From the NCBI GenBank assembly GCA_020438485.1, contig JAGQUM010000010.1, positions 1-48,502 on the forward strand: a DNA stretch of 48,502 nucleotides, written 5' to 3'. Origin of the DNA: Thermoleophilia bacterium. GTDB lineage: Bacteria > Actinomycetota > Thermoleophilia > Miltoncostaeales > Miltoncostaeaceae. Numbering within the stretch: the stretch's first letter is position 1; the number at the start of each line of letters is the position of its first letter. The notes beneath the pieces were generated by a model, which had not been told where the DNA came from, ran no database searches, and saw nothing but the letters and a program-made list of their open reading frames with translations. A program made the translations under genes and the position numbers. Of this stretch, positions 39,274 through 46,818 are shown in pieces.

Positions 39274-39296
39274 TCACCCTCCGGTTCGGAGGGTGA
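39274..39296 (-). promoter_or_regulatory. Expression-platform hairpin of the cobalamin riboswitch (hides the btuF ribosome site)
   Basis: TCACCCTCCG (39296-39287 in RNA order) pairs perfectly with CGGAGGGTGA (39283-39274) around AAC. The right arm is the Shine-Dalgarno GGAGG and the GTG. There is no U-tract, so control is probably by blocking translation initiation. Confidence 0.65.
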
Positions 39297-39462
39297 AAGG
39301 AAGCTCGGGGGGCGGGACGGTTCCCGCCGACGAGCAGCCCTTCACCCGAGGACCACGACGTCGCAAGGAGGCAGGCGACCTGGCTCGTCCCCCGGGCGGG
39401 GGCATCACAGTTGCGGGACAGCGCCGGGATCGCACCGGCTTCGCTGACGCTCCTCACTCACC
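39297..39462 (-). ncRNA. Cobalamin (B12) riboswitch
   Basis: The minus strand carries the conserved core: GAAGCCGGTGCGATCCCGGC (about 39443-39424), then GCTGTCCCGCAACTGTGA (the B12 box with CCCGCNACTGTGA, about 39422-39405), a GC-rich hairpin, then AGCCAGGTCGCCTGCC. This is the standard cobalamin aptamer order. It stands directly before the B12 uptake/salvage operon, so adenosylcobalamin (or a related corrinoid) should repress btuF-C-D-cobU-T-S. The outer limits are approximate. Confidence 0.92.
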
Positions 39463-39518
39463 CCGGCCGGCGGCCGCGGCGCCGCGATCATCGCACACGC
39501 ACCCGGATGGCGCCGGGG

Positions 39519-39564
39519 TAGGCTGGGCCGCATGCCGCACCCCCCGATCCCCCGCCGCTCGTGA
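39519..39564 (+). promoter_or_regulatory. -10 element and ten-codon leader ORF before tetR
   Basis: TAGGCT (39519-39524) ends 7 nt before ATG 39532. That ATG opens a ten-codon frame (MPHPPIPRRS) whose TGA at 39562-39564 overlaps the tetR GTG (39561) by 4 bp. The tetR start itself has no ribosome site, so translation may begin on a leaderless leader peptide and then reinitiate. Confidence 0.45.
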
Positions 39565-40148
39565 CGCCCCGCGGCCGGCGTCCGGCGGGCGGCGACACGC
39601 GCGGCGCCATCGCCGCGGCGGCCCGCGAGGAGTTCGCCGACCGCGGCTACGACGGCACCAGCATGCGCGCGGTGGCGCGGCGCGCAGGTGTCGACCCAGC
39701 CCTCGTGCACCACTACTTCGACGGCAAGCCCGCGCTGTTCGCGGCGGCCATGGACCTGCCGGTGTCGCCGTCGGCCCTGGTGGCGGGCATCCTCGAGGGC
39801 GACCCAGCGTGTCTCGGCGAGCGCCTCGCCCAGACGTTCCTCCGGGCCTGGGACGACCCGGCGAACACCCCCCACATCGTGGCGATGCTGCGAGCCGGCA
39901 TGACCCACGACGCCGCGGGACGGATGCTGCGCGAGTTCCTCACGACGGAGGTGTTCGGTCCCGTCGCCCGGGCGGCGCGGCCGGACGACGACCCTTCGGT
40001 GCCGCTGCGCGCCGGGCTTGCCGCGGCGCAGATGATCGGCCTCGCGACCCTGAGGTACGCCGTCCCCCACCCCCCGGTGGCCGACGCGCCCGCCGACGAG
40101 GTGGCCCGGCGCGTGGGACCGGTGTTGCAGCAGCACCTGACGGAGTGA
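39561..40148 (+). CDS. TetR family transcriptional regulator
   Basis: This 195-residue regulator has an N-terminal helix-turn-helix: IAAAAREEFADRGYDGTSMR, then AVARRAGVDPALVHHYFDGK, the classic TetR DNA-binding domain at residues about 15-60. The C-terminal ligand domain has VAMLRAGMTHDAAGRMLREF and VGPVLQQHLTE, typical of TetR_C actinobacterial drug-exporter regulators. It lies 48 bp before an ABC exporter, whose promoter holds a near-perfect palindrome, so it most likely represses the exporter. The GTG start overlaps the stop of a leader ORF (see 39519-39564). The inducer is unknown. Confidence 0.9.
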   Translation: MTPRGRRPAGGDTRGAIAAAAREEFADRGYDGTSMRAVARRAGVDPALVHHYFDGKPALFAAAMDLPVSPSALVAGILEGDPACLGERLAQTFLRAWDDPANTPHIVAMLRAGMTHDAAGRMLREFLTTEVFGPVARAARPDDDPSVPLRAGLAAAQMIGLATLRYAVPHPPVADAPADEVARRVGPVLQQHLTE

Positions 40149-40160
40149 CGCCCCGGCGTC

Positions 40161-40190
40161 TTTACACGGCCGCGCACGCCGGACTATATT
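40161..40190 (+). promoter_or_regulatory. Promoter of the ABC exporter (TTTACA-18-TATATT), leaderless
   Basis: TTTACA (40161-40166), an 18-bp spacer, and TATATT (40185-40190) are followed after 6 nt by the ATG at 40197. This is the closest match to a sigma-70 consensus promoter in the window. Confidence 0.75.
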
Positions 40191-40206
40191 CATCGCATGA
40201 TGAATA
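40187..40206. promoter_or_regulatory. Probable TetR operator overlapping -10 and start codon
   Basis: TATTCATC (40187-40194) and GATGAATA (40199-40206) form a perfect 8-bp inverted repeat around GCAT. It covers the end of the -10 and the ATG, so bound repressor would block RNA polymerase. The tetR gene just upstream is the likely binder. Confidence 0.7.
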
Positions 40207-40925
40207 ACGACATCGCGATCACCGCCCGGGGACTCGACGTCCACCGCGGCGGCGCCCACGTACTGCGGGGCATCACGCTCGACGTGCCCCGCGGATCCGT
40301 GGTGGGCCTCCTTGGACCCAGCGGCAGCGGCAAGTCGACGCTCATCCGCGCGGTGGTGGGCGTCCAGCGCAACGTGACCGGCGATCTCACCGTGCTGGGA
40401 GTCCCGGCCGGCACCCCCGCCCTGCGCCGGCGGGTGGGGTACGTGACGCAGGCGCCCAGCGTGTACGACGACCTCAGCGTCCACGCCAACGTCGCGTACT
40501 TCGGCCGGATGGTGGGCGCCCCGGCCGCGCGTGCCGCCGAGTCCATCGCCGAGGTGGGCCTGGCCGACAAGGCCCGCGCCCGCGTCGCCGACCTCTCGGG
40601 CGGCCAACGCTCGCGCGTGTCGCTGGCCTCCGCCCTGGTGGGCGAGCCCGAGCTGCTCGTGCTTGACGAGCCCACCGTCGGGCTGGACCCCGTGCTGCGC
40701 CGCGACCTGTGGGCGATGTTCCACCGGATCGCCGCCCGGGGGCGCACGCTGCTGGTGTCGAGCCACGTCATGGACGAGGCCACCCGCTGCGACCGCCTGC
40801 TGCTGCTCCGCGACGGGCGGCTGGTGGCCGACACCACGCCGGCCGACCTGATGCGCGACACGGGTGCGACCGACGCCGAGGCCGCGTTCCTCGCGCTCAT
40901 CGACCGGGCGGAGGTGGCGCCGTGA
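40197..40925 (+). CDS. ABC exporter ATP-binding protein
   Basis: This 242-residue nucleotide-binding subunit of the drug-exporter (DrrA/NodI-like) group has Walker A LLGPSGSGKSTLIRAV, Q-loop GYVTQAPSVY, signature ADLSGGQRSRVSLASALVG, Walker B LLVLDEPTVGLDP and the H-loop VSSHVMDEA. The ATG at 40197 is followed by a second ATG; the first sits 6 nt after TATATT. Its stop overlaps the permease start by 4 bp. With that permease it forms an ABC-2 exporter under probable TetR control. The substrate is unknown. Confidence 0.92.
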   Translation: MMNNDIAITARGLDVHRGGAHVLRGITLDVPRGSVVGLLGPSGSGKSTLIRAVVGVQRNVTGDLTVLGVPAGTPALRRRVGYVTQAPSVYDDLSVHANVAYFGRMVGAPAARAAESIAEVGLADKARARVADLSGGQRSRVSLASALVGEPELLVLDEPTVGLDPVLRRDLWAMFHRIAARGRTLLVSSHVMDEATRCDRLLLLRDGRLVADTTPADLMRDTGATDAEAAFLALIDRAEVAP

Positions 40926-41656
40926 ACCCGCGCCTGGTCGCCGCCACGGCCGCGCGCGTGCTGCGCCAGCTGCGCGCCGACCACCGCACCGTCGCGCTGC
41001 TCGTGGTCGTGCCGTGTGTGCTCATCGGCCTGCTCTCGTGGGTCTACAACGGGACACCCGTGTTCGACCGCATCGGCGCCGCGCTGCTGGGCGTGTTCCC
41101 CTTCACGGTCATGTTCGTCGTCACGTCGGTCGCGACACTGCGCGAGCGCGCGTCGGGGACGCTGGAGCGCCTGCTCACCACCCCGATGGCGAAGGCCGAC
41201 TTCATGTTCGGCTACGCGCTGGCCTTCGGGCTGGCGGCCGTCGTCCAAGCCCTCATCGCCACCGGCTTCGCGGTGTACGTCGCGGGCCTCGACGTGCGCG
41301 GCCCCCTGTGGGCCCTGGTCGTCGTGGCCGTCGCCGACGCCGTGCTGGGCAGCGCGCTGGGATTGCTGGCCAGCGGATTCGCCAACTCGGAGTTCCAGGC
41401 CGTGCAGTTCATGCCCGCCGTGGTCCTGCCGCAGTTCCTGCTGTGCGGACTGATCCTGCCCCGCGACCAACTGCCGTCGGTGCTGCAGGGCGTCTCGGAC
41501 GTCCTGCCCCTGTCGTTCGCGGTCGACGCCATGCAGGCCGTCGCGGCGCGCACCGATCCCTGGGGCGACGTGGGTCCCGACATGGGGGTCATCGCGGTCT
41601 GGATCGTGGGCGCGCTGCTGCTGGGCAGCCTGACGCTGCGGCGCCGCACCGAGTAG
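40922..41656 (+). CDS. ABC-2 type exporter permease
   Basis: This 244-residue permease of the ABC-2/DrrB family is read from GTG 40922 (GTGA overlap with the ATPase gene). Helices include TVALLVVVPCVLIGLLSWVY, a long segment TVMFVVTSVATLRERASGTL with the RERxxGTLERLL motif, and ALAFGLAAVVQALIATGFAV. The ending FQAVQFMPAVVLPQFLLCGL then PLSFAVDAMQAV is typical of daunorubicin-type exporters. It forms the membrane half with the upstream ATPase, probably extruding a drug or lipid-like molecule. Confidence 0.9.
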   Translation: MNPRLVAATAARVLRQLRADHRTVALLVVVPCVLIGLLSWVYNGTPVFDRIGAALLGVFPFTVMFVVTSVATLRERASGTLERLLTTPMAKADFMFGYALAFGLAAVVQALIATGFAVYVAGLDVRGPLWALVVVAVADAVLGSALGLLASGFANSEFQAVQFMPAVVLPQFLLCGLILPRDQLPSVLQGVSDVLPLSFAVDAMQAVAARTDPWGDVGPDMGVIAVWIVGALLLGSLTLRRRTE

Positions 41657-41659
41657 CGG

Positions 41660-42355
41660 TTACGGCGCCGTCGATGTCGGCGGCGCCGCCTCGGGGGCCG
41701 GGGATGCCTGCGGCGCGGGCGCCGGCGCCGGGGCCGTTGGCGTGGGCGTGGCGGGGGCCTGGGGTGCGGCGGCCGGGGCCGGCGCGTCGGTGGCCGCGGC
41801 GGGCGCCGTGGTGGTGGACGGTCCCGCGGCGGGCGCCACCACGTCGGCGCCGCCGGTGGTGGTCGGTCTGTCCCGCTCCGGCGTGGTGGAGGCGTGGGGC
41901 GCCGCGGGGGACGGAGACGACGAGAACAGCGTCGTGCGCCGCGACGACACCATCGACGAGCCGCTGACGAGCTCGGGGACGGTGATCAGCGCGACGGCAA
42001 GCAGCGTGGCGACGGCCGCGGTCAGCGCGACGACGCGCGCGTGCAGGCGCCTGCGCGGACGGGCGGGCCCCTGCCCGGCCGCCCCCTCCACCTCGACGGG
42101 CTCGGCGGCGGCGGTGCGGGCCTGCGGGCGGGGCATCCGTTCCACGGCGCGGTTCGCGGGCTGCTTCACCAACTCCTTGGCGAACAGGAACACCACGGGG
42201 CCGAGGGCGGCGCCCAGCAGGCTGCCCGCCGCCCCGAAGTACGACAGGGCGAGGGCCGCGGCCACTCCCCCGCTGGCGGAGGCAAGGACGTTGGGTGCGG
42301 AGAATTCGGGGTTTCGGAACACGTGGTGCACCATAGGTCCAGTTCTCGGCGTCAT
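41660..42355 (-). CDS. Membrane protein with long Pro/Ala/Thr-rich tail, unknown function
   Basis: This 231-residue protein has an N-terminal segment with a hydrophobic stretch (about residues 25-55, GGVAAALALSYFGAAGSLLG, then AALGPVVFLFAKELV), a basic loop (QARTAAAEPVEVEGAAGQGP then RPRRRLHARV), and a second helix about 105-128 (VVALTAAVATLLAVALITVP). A low-complexity tail follows (TTAPAAATDAPAPAAAPQAP and TPTPTAPAPAPAPQ), presumably outside the membrane and disordered. It could be a cell-wall-spanning spacer. ATG 42355 is chosen; ATG 42334 (MVHHVFRNPEF) is possible. It converges on the ABC permease with 3 bp between. No family was recognised. Confidence 0.6.
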   Translation of the reverse strand: MTPRTGPMVHHVFRNPEFSAPNVLASASGGVAAALALSYFGAAGSLLGAALGPVVFLFAKELVKQPANRAVERMPRPQARTAAAEPVEVEGAAGQGPARPRRRLHARVVALTAAVATLLAVALITVPELVSGSSMVSSRRTTLFSSSPSPAAPHASTTPERDRPTTTGGADVVAPAAGPSTTTAPAAATDAPAPAAAPQAPATPTPTAPAPAPAPQASPAPEAAPPTSTAP

Positions 42356-42410
42356 GTGCCGAGTACGTCGGGACGGCACACACCGGCCGGGGCCCCCGCG
42401 AGCATGTGGG

Positions 42411-42445
42411 GCGCGCGACCGGTCTGCCGAAGGTGTGTCGCGCGC
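42411..42445. repeat. Inverted repeat upstream of the second GGDEF-EAL gene
   Basis: GCGCGCGAC (42411-42419) and GTCGCGCGC (42437-42445) form a perfect 9-bp inverted repeat with a 17-bp centre. It sits in the region between the divergent membrane-protein and GGDEF-EAL genes and may be an operator or a leader hairpin. Confidence 0.35.
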
Positions 42446-42507
42446 TGTGACTGTGCTACTTCGTGGGGTACCGCCCGATCAGGGCGCAGGAACGACCAGG
42501 GTTGACC

Positions 42508-45072
42508 GTGCTCAAACAGTTGGCGAGTGCTCGCGGCGGGGGGCGACCCCGCCTGTCCGGCGTCCACGCCGTGTGGGCGCTCAACGCGGCCATCGCGCTC
42601 GCGTGCGGGCTGCTGCTGGCCGGGCCCGTCCGCCACTACGCGCCGGTCGTCCCCGACACCATCCCGTGGTGGGGCATCGCGGCGTTCATCGCGATCACCG
42701 AGCGCTGGCCCGTTCACCTGGAGTTCCGGCGCAGCGCCCACTCCTTCTCGCTGACCGACATCCCCGTCACGCTGGCGCTGCTGTTCCTCAGCGGCGTCGA
42801 GGGGCCTCTGGCCGTGGCCCTCGGCGGCGGCGTCGCGCTGGCGCTGCGCCGGCTGCCGCCCCTCAAGTTCGTGTTCAACCTGGCGCAGTTCACGTGCGCG
42901 GCGGCCGTCGGCTACGTCGTGATGCACATGATCGCGGGCCACGAACCCGGTTTCGGGCCCACCGTGTGGGTCGCGACGCTGCTCGCGCTGCAGATCGGCG
43001 GCGTGTTCACCATCGTCGCCCTGTCCTGCGCGATGTGGCTGGTGGAGGGGTCGCTCAGCCGCGACGAGATCCGCCAGATGTTCACGATGGACGCCGCGGT
43101 GACGGCCACGAACACCAGCCTCGCGCTGGTGCTGGCGGTCATCATCGTGGTCGAGCCCGCCGCGGCCCCGATCCTGTTGATCCCCATCGTCATCGCGTTC
43201 GTGGCGTATCGCCAGTACGTCGCGGAGCGGCAGCGGCACGAGAAGCTGCAGTTCCTGTACGAGGCCAACCGCGGCCTGGCGGACTCGCGCGACGAGGTCG
43301 CCCACGCCCTCGTGGGGCTCCTGCGCCGGGCGCTCGAGGCGTATCGCTCCGAGCAGGCCGAGGTGCTGCTGTTCTCGGCGGAGGACGACAACCCGCCGCT
43401 TCGCACCAGCCTCGGGGCGGGTGACGAGGAGCACATGGTGCCCGCCGATCCGGCGGGCGCGCAGGCACTGCGCGACCTGCTGGCCGAGCACGGCCGCCCG
43501 CTGATCCTCGAGGAGCCCTTCCCCCCGTCGGTGCGCGCATACCTGACCCAGCGCGGCATCCGTCACGCCATGGTCGCCGAACTGCGGGGCGAGCAGCGCC
43601 AGGTGGGGCTGCTCGTGCTGGCCAACCGCACCGGGTTCGCCCGCCGGTTCACCGACGACGACGTCGCGCTGTTCGAGACGCTGGCCGGCAACGCCAGCGC
43701 CGCGCTGCAGTACGACCGGCTCGAGCAGGCCGTGTCGGATCTGCGCGACCTGCAGGAGAGGCTTCACCATCAGGCCTACCACGACCCGCTGACGGGCCTG
43801 GCGAACCGCGCGCTGTTCCACCAGCACGTCGAGCGGGCCGTGGCCACGGGCAGGGGCACCGGCGTGCTGTTCATCGACCTCGATGACTTCAAGGCCGTCA
43901 ACGACACGCTGGGGCATGCCGTCGGCGACCGGCTGCTGCGCGCCGCGGCCCGTCGCCTGGCCGGGTGCGTGCGGGGTGACGACGTGGTGGCGCGGCTGGG
44001 CGGCGACGAGTTCGCCGTGCTGTGCATGGACGACCACGACGTGGAGGCCATCGGCGTGGGGATCGCCGAGCGTGTGTTGGAGGCGTTCCAGGTGCCCCTC
44101 GCGGTCGCCGCCCACGTGCTGCCGGTGGCGCTCAGCATCGGCATCGCCACCAACCGTCACAGCGACGGGGGCGTGGATCCCCTGCTGCGCGACGCCGACC
44201 TCGCGATGTACCAGGCCAAGGAGTCGGGCAAGGGGCGGTTCGCCCTGTTCAACCCGGAGATGCGCGAGGCGCTCCTGGGCCGGATGGGCCTGCGAGCCGA
44301 ACTGGAGGGGGCCATCGCGAACGACGCGCTGACGGTGCACTTCCAGCCCATCTTCGACATGGAGACCGGGCAAACCGTGGCCGCCGAGGCCCTGGTGCGC
44401 TGGGACCACCCCACCCGCGGCCTGCTGGCGCCGCCGAGCTTCATCCCCCTGGCCGAGGAGACCGGCCTCATCGTGCCGCTGGGCCGGCGCGTGCTGGAGC
44501 ACTCGTGCCGCGAGGGCAGCGCGTGGGCGGATGCCGGCGTGCCCATCGACGTGCACGTGAACCTGTCGGCGCGGGAACTGGAGGACGAGGCCCTCGCCGA
44601 CACCGTCGCCGAGGTGCTGAACGAGACGGACCTGGCGCCCGCGCGGCTCGTCCTGGAGATCACCGAGAGCCTGCTGATGCGCGATCCCGAGCGAGGGGTC
44701 ACGACGCTGGCCGACCTCCGGGCCCTGGGTGTGCGTCTGGCGCTGGACGATTTCGGCACCGGGTACTCGTCTTTGAGCTACCTGCGGACACTTCCCCTGG
44801 ACGTGCTGAAGATCGCGAAGGAGTTCGTGGTGGGCATCGCGGACAACCCCGAGGACGCGGCGTTCGTGCGGCTCATCGTCGACCTGGCGGACACCATCGG
44901 CCTGACGGTGGTGGCCGAGGGCGTCGAGACCGACACGCAGCTGCGGACCCTGCAGGAGCTGCGGTGCGACCAGGGGCAGGGCTTCCTCTACGCCGTGCCG
45001 GTGCCGGTCAGCGAGTGGGACACGCAGGGCGGCCGCAGGGCCCTGCGCGAGCGCTCCTTCAGCGATTTGTAA
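42508..45072 (+). CDS. Membrane GGDEF-EAL protein with altered EAL active site
   Basis: This c-di-GMP-turnover protein of about 854 residues has about eight N-terminal membrane segments (residues 20-245), a GAF-like region (about 265-405), a GGDEF domain with RLGGDEFAVL and an intact inhibitory RxxD (RGDD, five residues before GGDEF), and an EAL domain. AAEALVRW, NLSARELE, LEITESLLM, ALDDFGTGYSSL and AEGVETDT are present, but the KID motif reads LKIAKEFV. That Asp contributes to metal-ion catalysis in studied EAL enzymes, so phosphodiesterase activity is doubtful and net cyclase activity likely. GTG 42508 with AGGG upstream is preferred; GTG 42463 would add 15 residues. The gene ends 57 bp before a c-di-GMP riboswitch. 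Confidence 0.88.
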   Translation: MLKQLASARGGGRPRLSGVHAVWALNAAIALACGLLLAGPVRHYAPVVPDTIPWWGIAAFIAITERWPVHLEFRRSAHSFSLTDIPVTLALLFLSGVEGPLAVALGGGVALALRRLPPLKFVFNLAQFTCAAAVGYVVMHMIAGHEPGFGPTVWVATLLALQIGGVFTIVALSCAMWLVEGSLSRDEIRQMFTMDAAVTATNTSLALVLAVIIVVEPAAAPILLIPIVIAFVAYRQYVAERQRHEKLQFLYEANRGLADSRDEVAHALVGLLRRALEAYRSEQAEVLLFSAEDDNPPLRTSLGAGDEEHMVPADPAGAQALRDLLAEHGRPLILEEPFPPSVRAYLTQRGIRHAMVAELRGEQRQVGLLVLANRTGFARRFTDDDVALFETLAGNASAALQYDRLEQAVSDLRDLQERLHHQAYHDPLTGLANRALFHQHVERAVATGRGTGVLFIDLDDFKAVNDTLGHAVGDRLLRAAARRLAGCVRGDDVVARLGGDEFAVLCMDDHDVEAIGVGIAERVLEAFQVPLAVAAHVLPVALSIGIATNRHSDGGVDPLLRDADLAMYQAKESGKGRFALFNPEMREALLGRMGLRAELEGAIANDALTVHFQPIFDMETGQTVAAEALVRWDHPTRGLLAPPSFIPLAEETGLIVPLGRRVLEHSCREGSAWADAGVPIDVHVNLSARELEDEALADTVAEVLNETDLAPARLVLEITESLLMRDPERGVTTLADLRALGVRLALDDFGTGYSSLSYLRTLPLDVLKIAKEFVVGIADNPEDAAFVRLIVDLADTIGLTVVAEGVETDTQLRTLQELRCDQGQGFLYAVPVPVSEWDTQGGRRALRERSFSDL

Positions 45073-45108
45073 AGACGCGCACGATGGGTGTGCCCGGCCC
45101 TCAAGTGG

Positions 45109-45123
45109 GGCGGGGTTCCCGCC
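45109..45123 (+). terminator. Hairpin at the start of the riboswitch leader
   Basis: GGCGGG (45109-45114) pairs with CCCGCC (45118-45123) around GTT, 37 nt after the GGDEF-EAL stop. It may end that transcript or be an outer stem of the riboswitch leader. Confidence 0.3.
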
Positions 45124-45129
45124 GAGGAG

Positions 45130-45235
45130 GGACGTGCTGCGTAAGGGGCAAACCCGCCGCGAGGCGGGGACGCAAAGCCAGGGATCTCTCCGGAGACCGC
45201 CCGGCCGCAGGCGGCGCACCGGAGTGAATCCTTCC
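45130..45235 (+). ncRNA. Cyclic di-GMP-I (GEMM) riboswitch
   Basis: The conserved GEMM core is present: GGGGCAAACC (45145-45154), a P2 hairpin CCCGCC-GCGA-GGCGGG capped by a GNRA tetraloop (45153-45168), then GGACGCAAAGCCA (45168-45180). A second stem region rich in CTCCGG/CCGGAG follows and ends near an ACCGGAG (45218-45224). The GGCAAACC plus GACGCAAAGCC pair and the GNRA loop are hallmarks of c-di-GMP-I aptamers. It directly precedes the first subtilase gene (GTG 45249), so it should sense c-di-GMP made by GGDEF proteins such as the upstream one. Whether the ligand turns expression on or off, and whether control is at transcription or translation, is not visible. Confidence 0.88.
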
Positions 45236-45248
45236 CTTGGGAGCCTGT

Positions 45249-46790
45249 GTGCCTGGAATCCGCCCCCGTCGTTCCCCCGTCGTCGCCGCCGCGCTCGCCT
45301 GCACCGGGGCGCTGGCCGCGTCACCGGCGCTCGCCGCACCCTCCTCAACCGGCGCGGGCGTCGAGACGATCGTCCAGATGAATCCCGGCACCACGCCCGC
45401 GCAGGGTCGCGCGGTCGTCGCGCGCCACGGCGGGAGCGTGATCGGCGAGGTCCCGATCATCCACGGCCTCGTCGCCCGCGTCCCGTCCCCCCGGCTGGCC
45501 GGGCTGCGCCGCGAGGCCGCGATCCGGGCCGCCACCCGCAACGGCCGCGTGGCCGCCACGGCGGGGGTGAGCACCAGGAACCTCCGGACGGCCTACCCTC
45601 TGACCGTGGACGCGCCGGTCGCGTGGAGCCCCGCCTGGGGCTCCGTCACGGGCAGGGGTGTCGGCGTGGCGGTGATCGACACCGGCGTCGACGGCGGCAT
45701 CGTCGACTTCCAGCGCTCGTCCTGGGATCGCCAGTCCCGGGTCGTGGCCGCCGTGCGGACCAACCCCAACGCCACGACCGTCGACGACGAGTACGGCCAC
45801 GGCACGCACGTCGCCGGGATCATCGCCGGCAACGGCAACAACCGCACCGACGCGTTCGCGGGCCGCTACGTCGGCATCGCCCCCAGGGCCAACCTGGTCT
45901 CGGTGAAGGTGTCCGACGATCAGGGGATCGCGACAGTGCTCGACGTGATCTACGGGCTGCAGTTCGCCGTGGACATGAAGGACAGGTACAACATCCGGGT
46001 CATCAACATGTCGCTCACGTCGACCGTGGCGGGGCCGGCGTCGACCGACCCGCTGAACGCGGCGACCGAGGAGGCCTGGAACCGCGGCATCGTCGTGGTC
46101 GCCGCGGCCGGGAACAGGGGTTCGGGCGACGGCGCCGTCGACTACGCCCCCGGAAACGACCCGTTCGTCATCACGGTGGGCGCGACGGACGACCAGGACA
46201 CGAGCACCCGCAGCGACGACACCGTCGCCTCGTGGTCCAGCGCGGGGACGACGCAGGAAGGGGTGGCGAAGCCCGAGATCTACGCGCCGGGGGCGCACAT
46301 GGTCTCGACGCTCGCCCCGGGCAGCGACTTCACCCGCACGTGCCCGACGTGCGTCGTCGACGACCAGTACATCCGTGCGGGCGGCACGTCCATGTCGGCG
46401 CCGGTGGTCTCGGGCATCGTCGCGCTGATGCTCGAGCGGCGCCCGTGGCTGACGCCGAACCAGGTGAAGGGCACGCTGATCGCCACGTCCGAGCGGGTGG
46501 CGGACGACGCGGTTCCCGAGGCCGACGCGGCCCGGGCCGTCTACGCGTCCGGCGTCTACTCGTCCAATCGGGAGCTGGCGCCGAACGCGTTGATCGACCC
46601 CGCCACCGGAGGTGTCGATCCCGCCCGCTCATCGTGGAGCCGGTCCTCGTGGAGCAGCGCGCCCGACCCGAACGCCGGCTGGTCCCGGTCGTCGTGGAGC
46701 TGTGAGTGCTCGCTGAACCCCGACGGCAGCGTCGACCCCACGTGGTCGAGCTGGAGCCGGTCCTCCTGGTCCACGTCGTGGTCGAAGTAG
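45249..46790 (+). CDS. Secreted S8 (subtilisin-like) protease with Trp-Ser repeat tail, copy 1
   Basis: This 513-residue exported protease has a signal peptide (RRSPVVAAALACTGALAASP then ALAA), a short inhibitor-like propeptide (about residues 37-110), and a subtilisin domain with catalytic Asp144 (VAVIDTGVDG), His184 (EYGHGTHVAGIIAGNG) and Ser381 (GGTSMSAPVVSG). The last 58 residues are a repeat tail: WSRSSWSS, WSRSSWSCECSL and TWSSWSRSSWSTSWSK, with a CxCSL-x-P-DGSVDP block between. GTG 45249 has GGGAG 5 nt upstream; a TTG at 45237 is an unlikely alternative. It follows the c-di-GMP riboswitch and lies 28 bp before its paralog, so both are probably cotranscribed. Substrates are unknown. Confidence 0.9.
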   Translation: MPGIRPRRSPVVAAALACTGALAASPALAAPSSTGAGVETIVQMNPGTTPAQGRAVVARHGGSVIGEVPIIHGLVARVPSPRLAGLRREAAIRAATRNGRVAATAGVSTRNLRTAYPLTVDAPVAWSPAWGSVTGRGVGVAVIDTGVDGGIVDFQRSSWDRQSRVVAAVRTNPNATTVDDEYGHGTHVAGIIAGNGNNRTDAFAGRYVGIAPRANLVSVKVSDDQGIATVLDVIYGLQFAVDMKDRYNIRVINMSLTSTVAGPASTDPLNAATEEAWNRGIVVVAAAGNRGSGDGAVDYAPGNDPFVITVGATDDQDTSTRSDDTVASWSSAGTTQEGVAKPEIYAPGAHMVSTLAPGSDFTRTCPTCVVDDQYIRAGGTSMSAPVVSGIVALMLERRPWLTPNQVKGTLIATSERVADDAVPEADAARAVYASGVYSSNRELAPNALIDPATGGVDPARSSWSRSSWSSAPDPNAGWSRSSWSCECSLNPDGSVDPTWSSWSRSSWSTSWSK

Positions 46791-46818
46791 CCCGCGGCGC
46801 CACGGGAACGGGCCCCCG

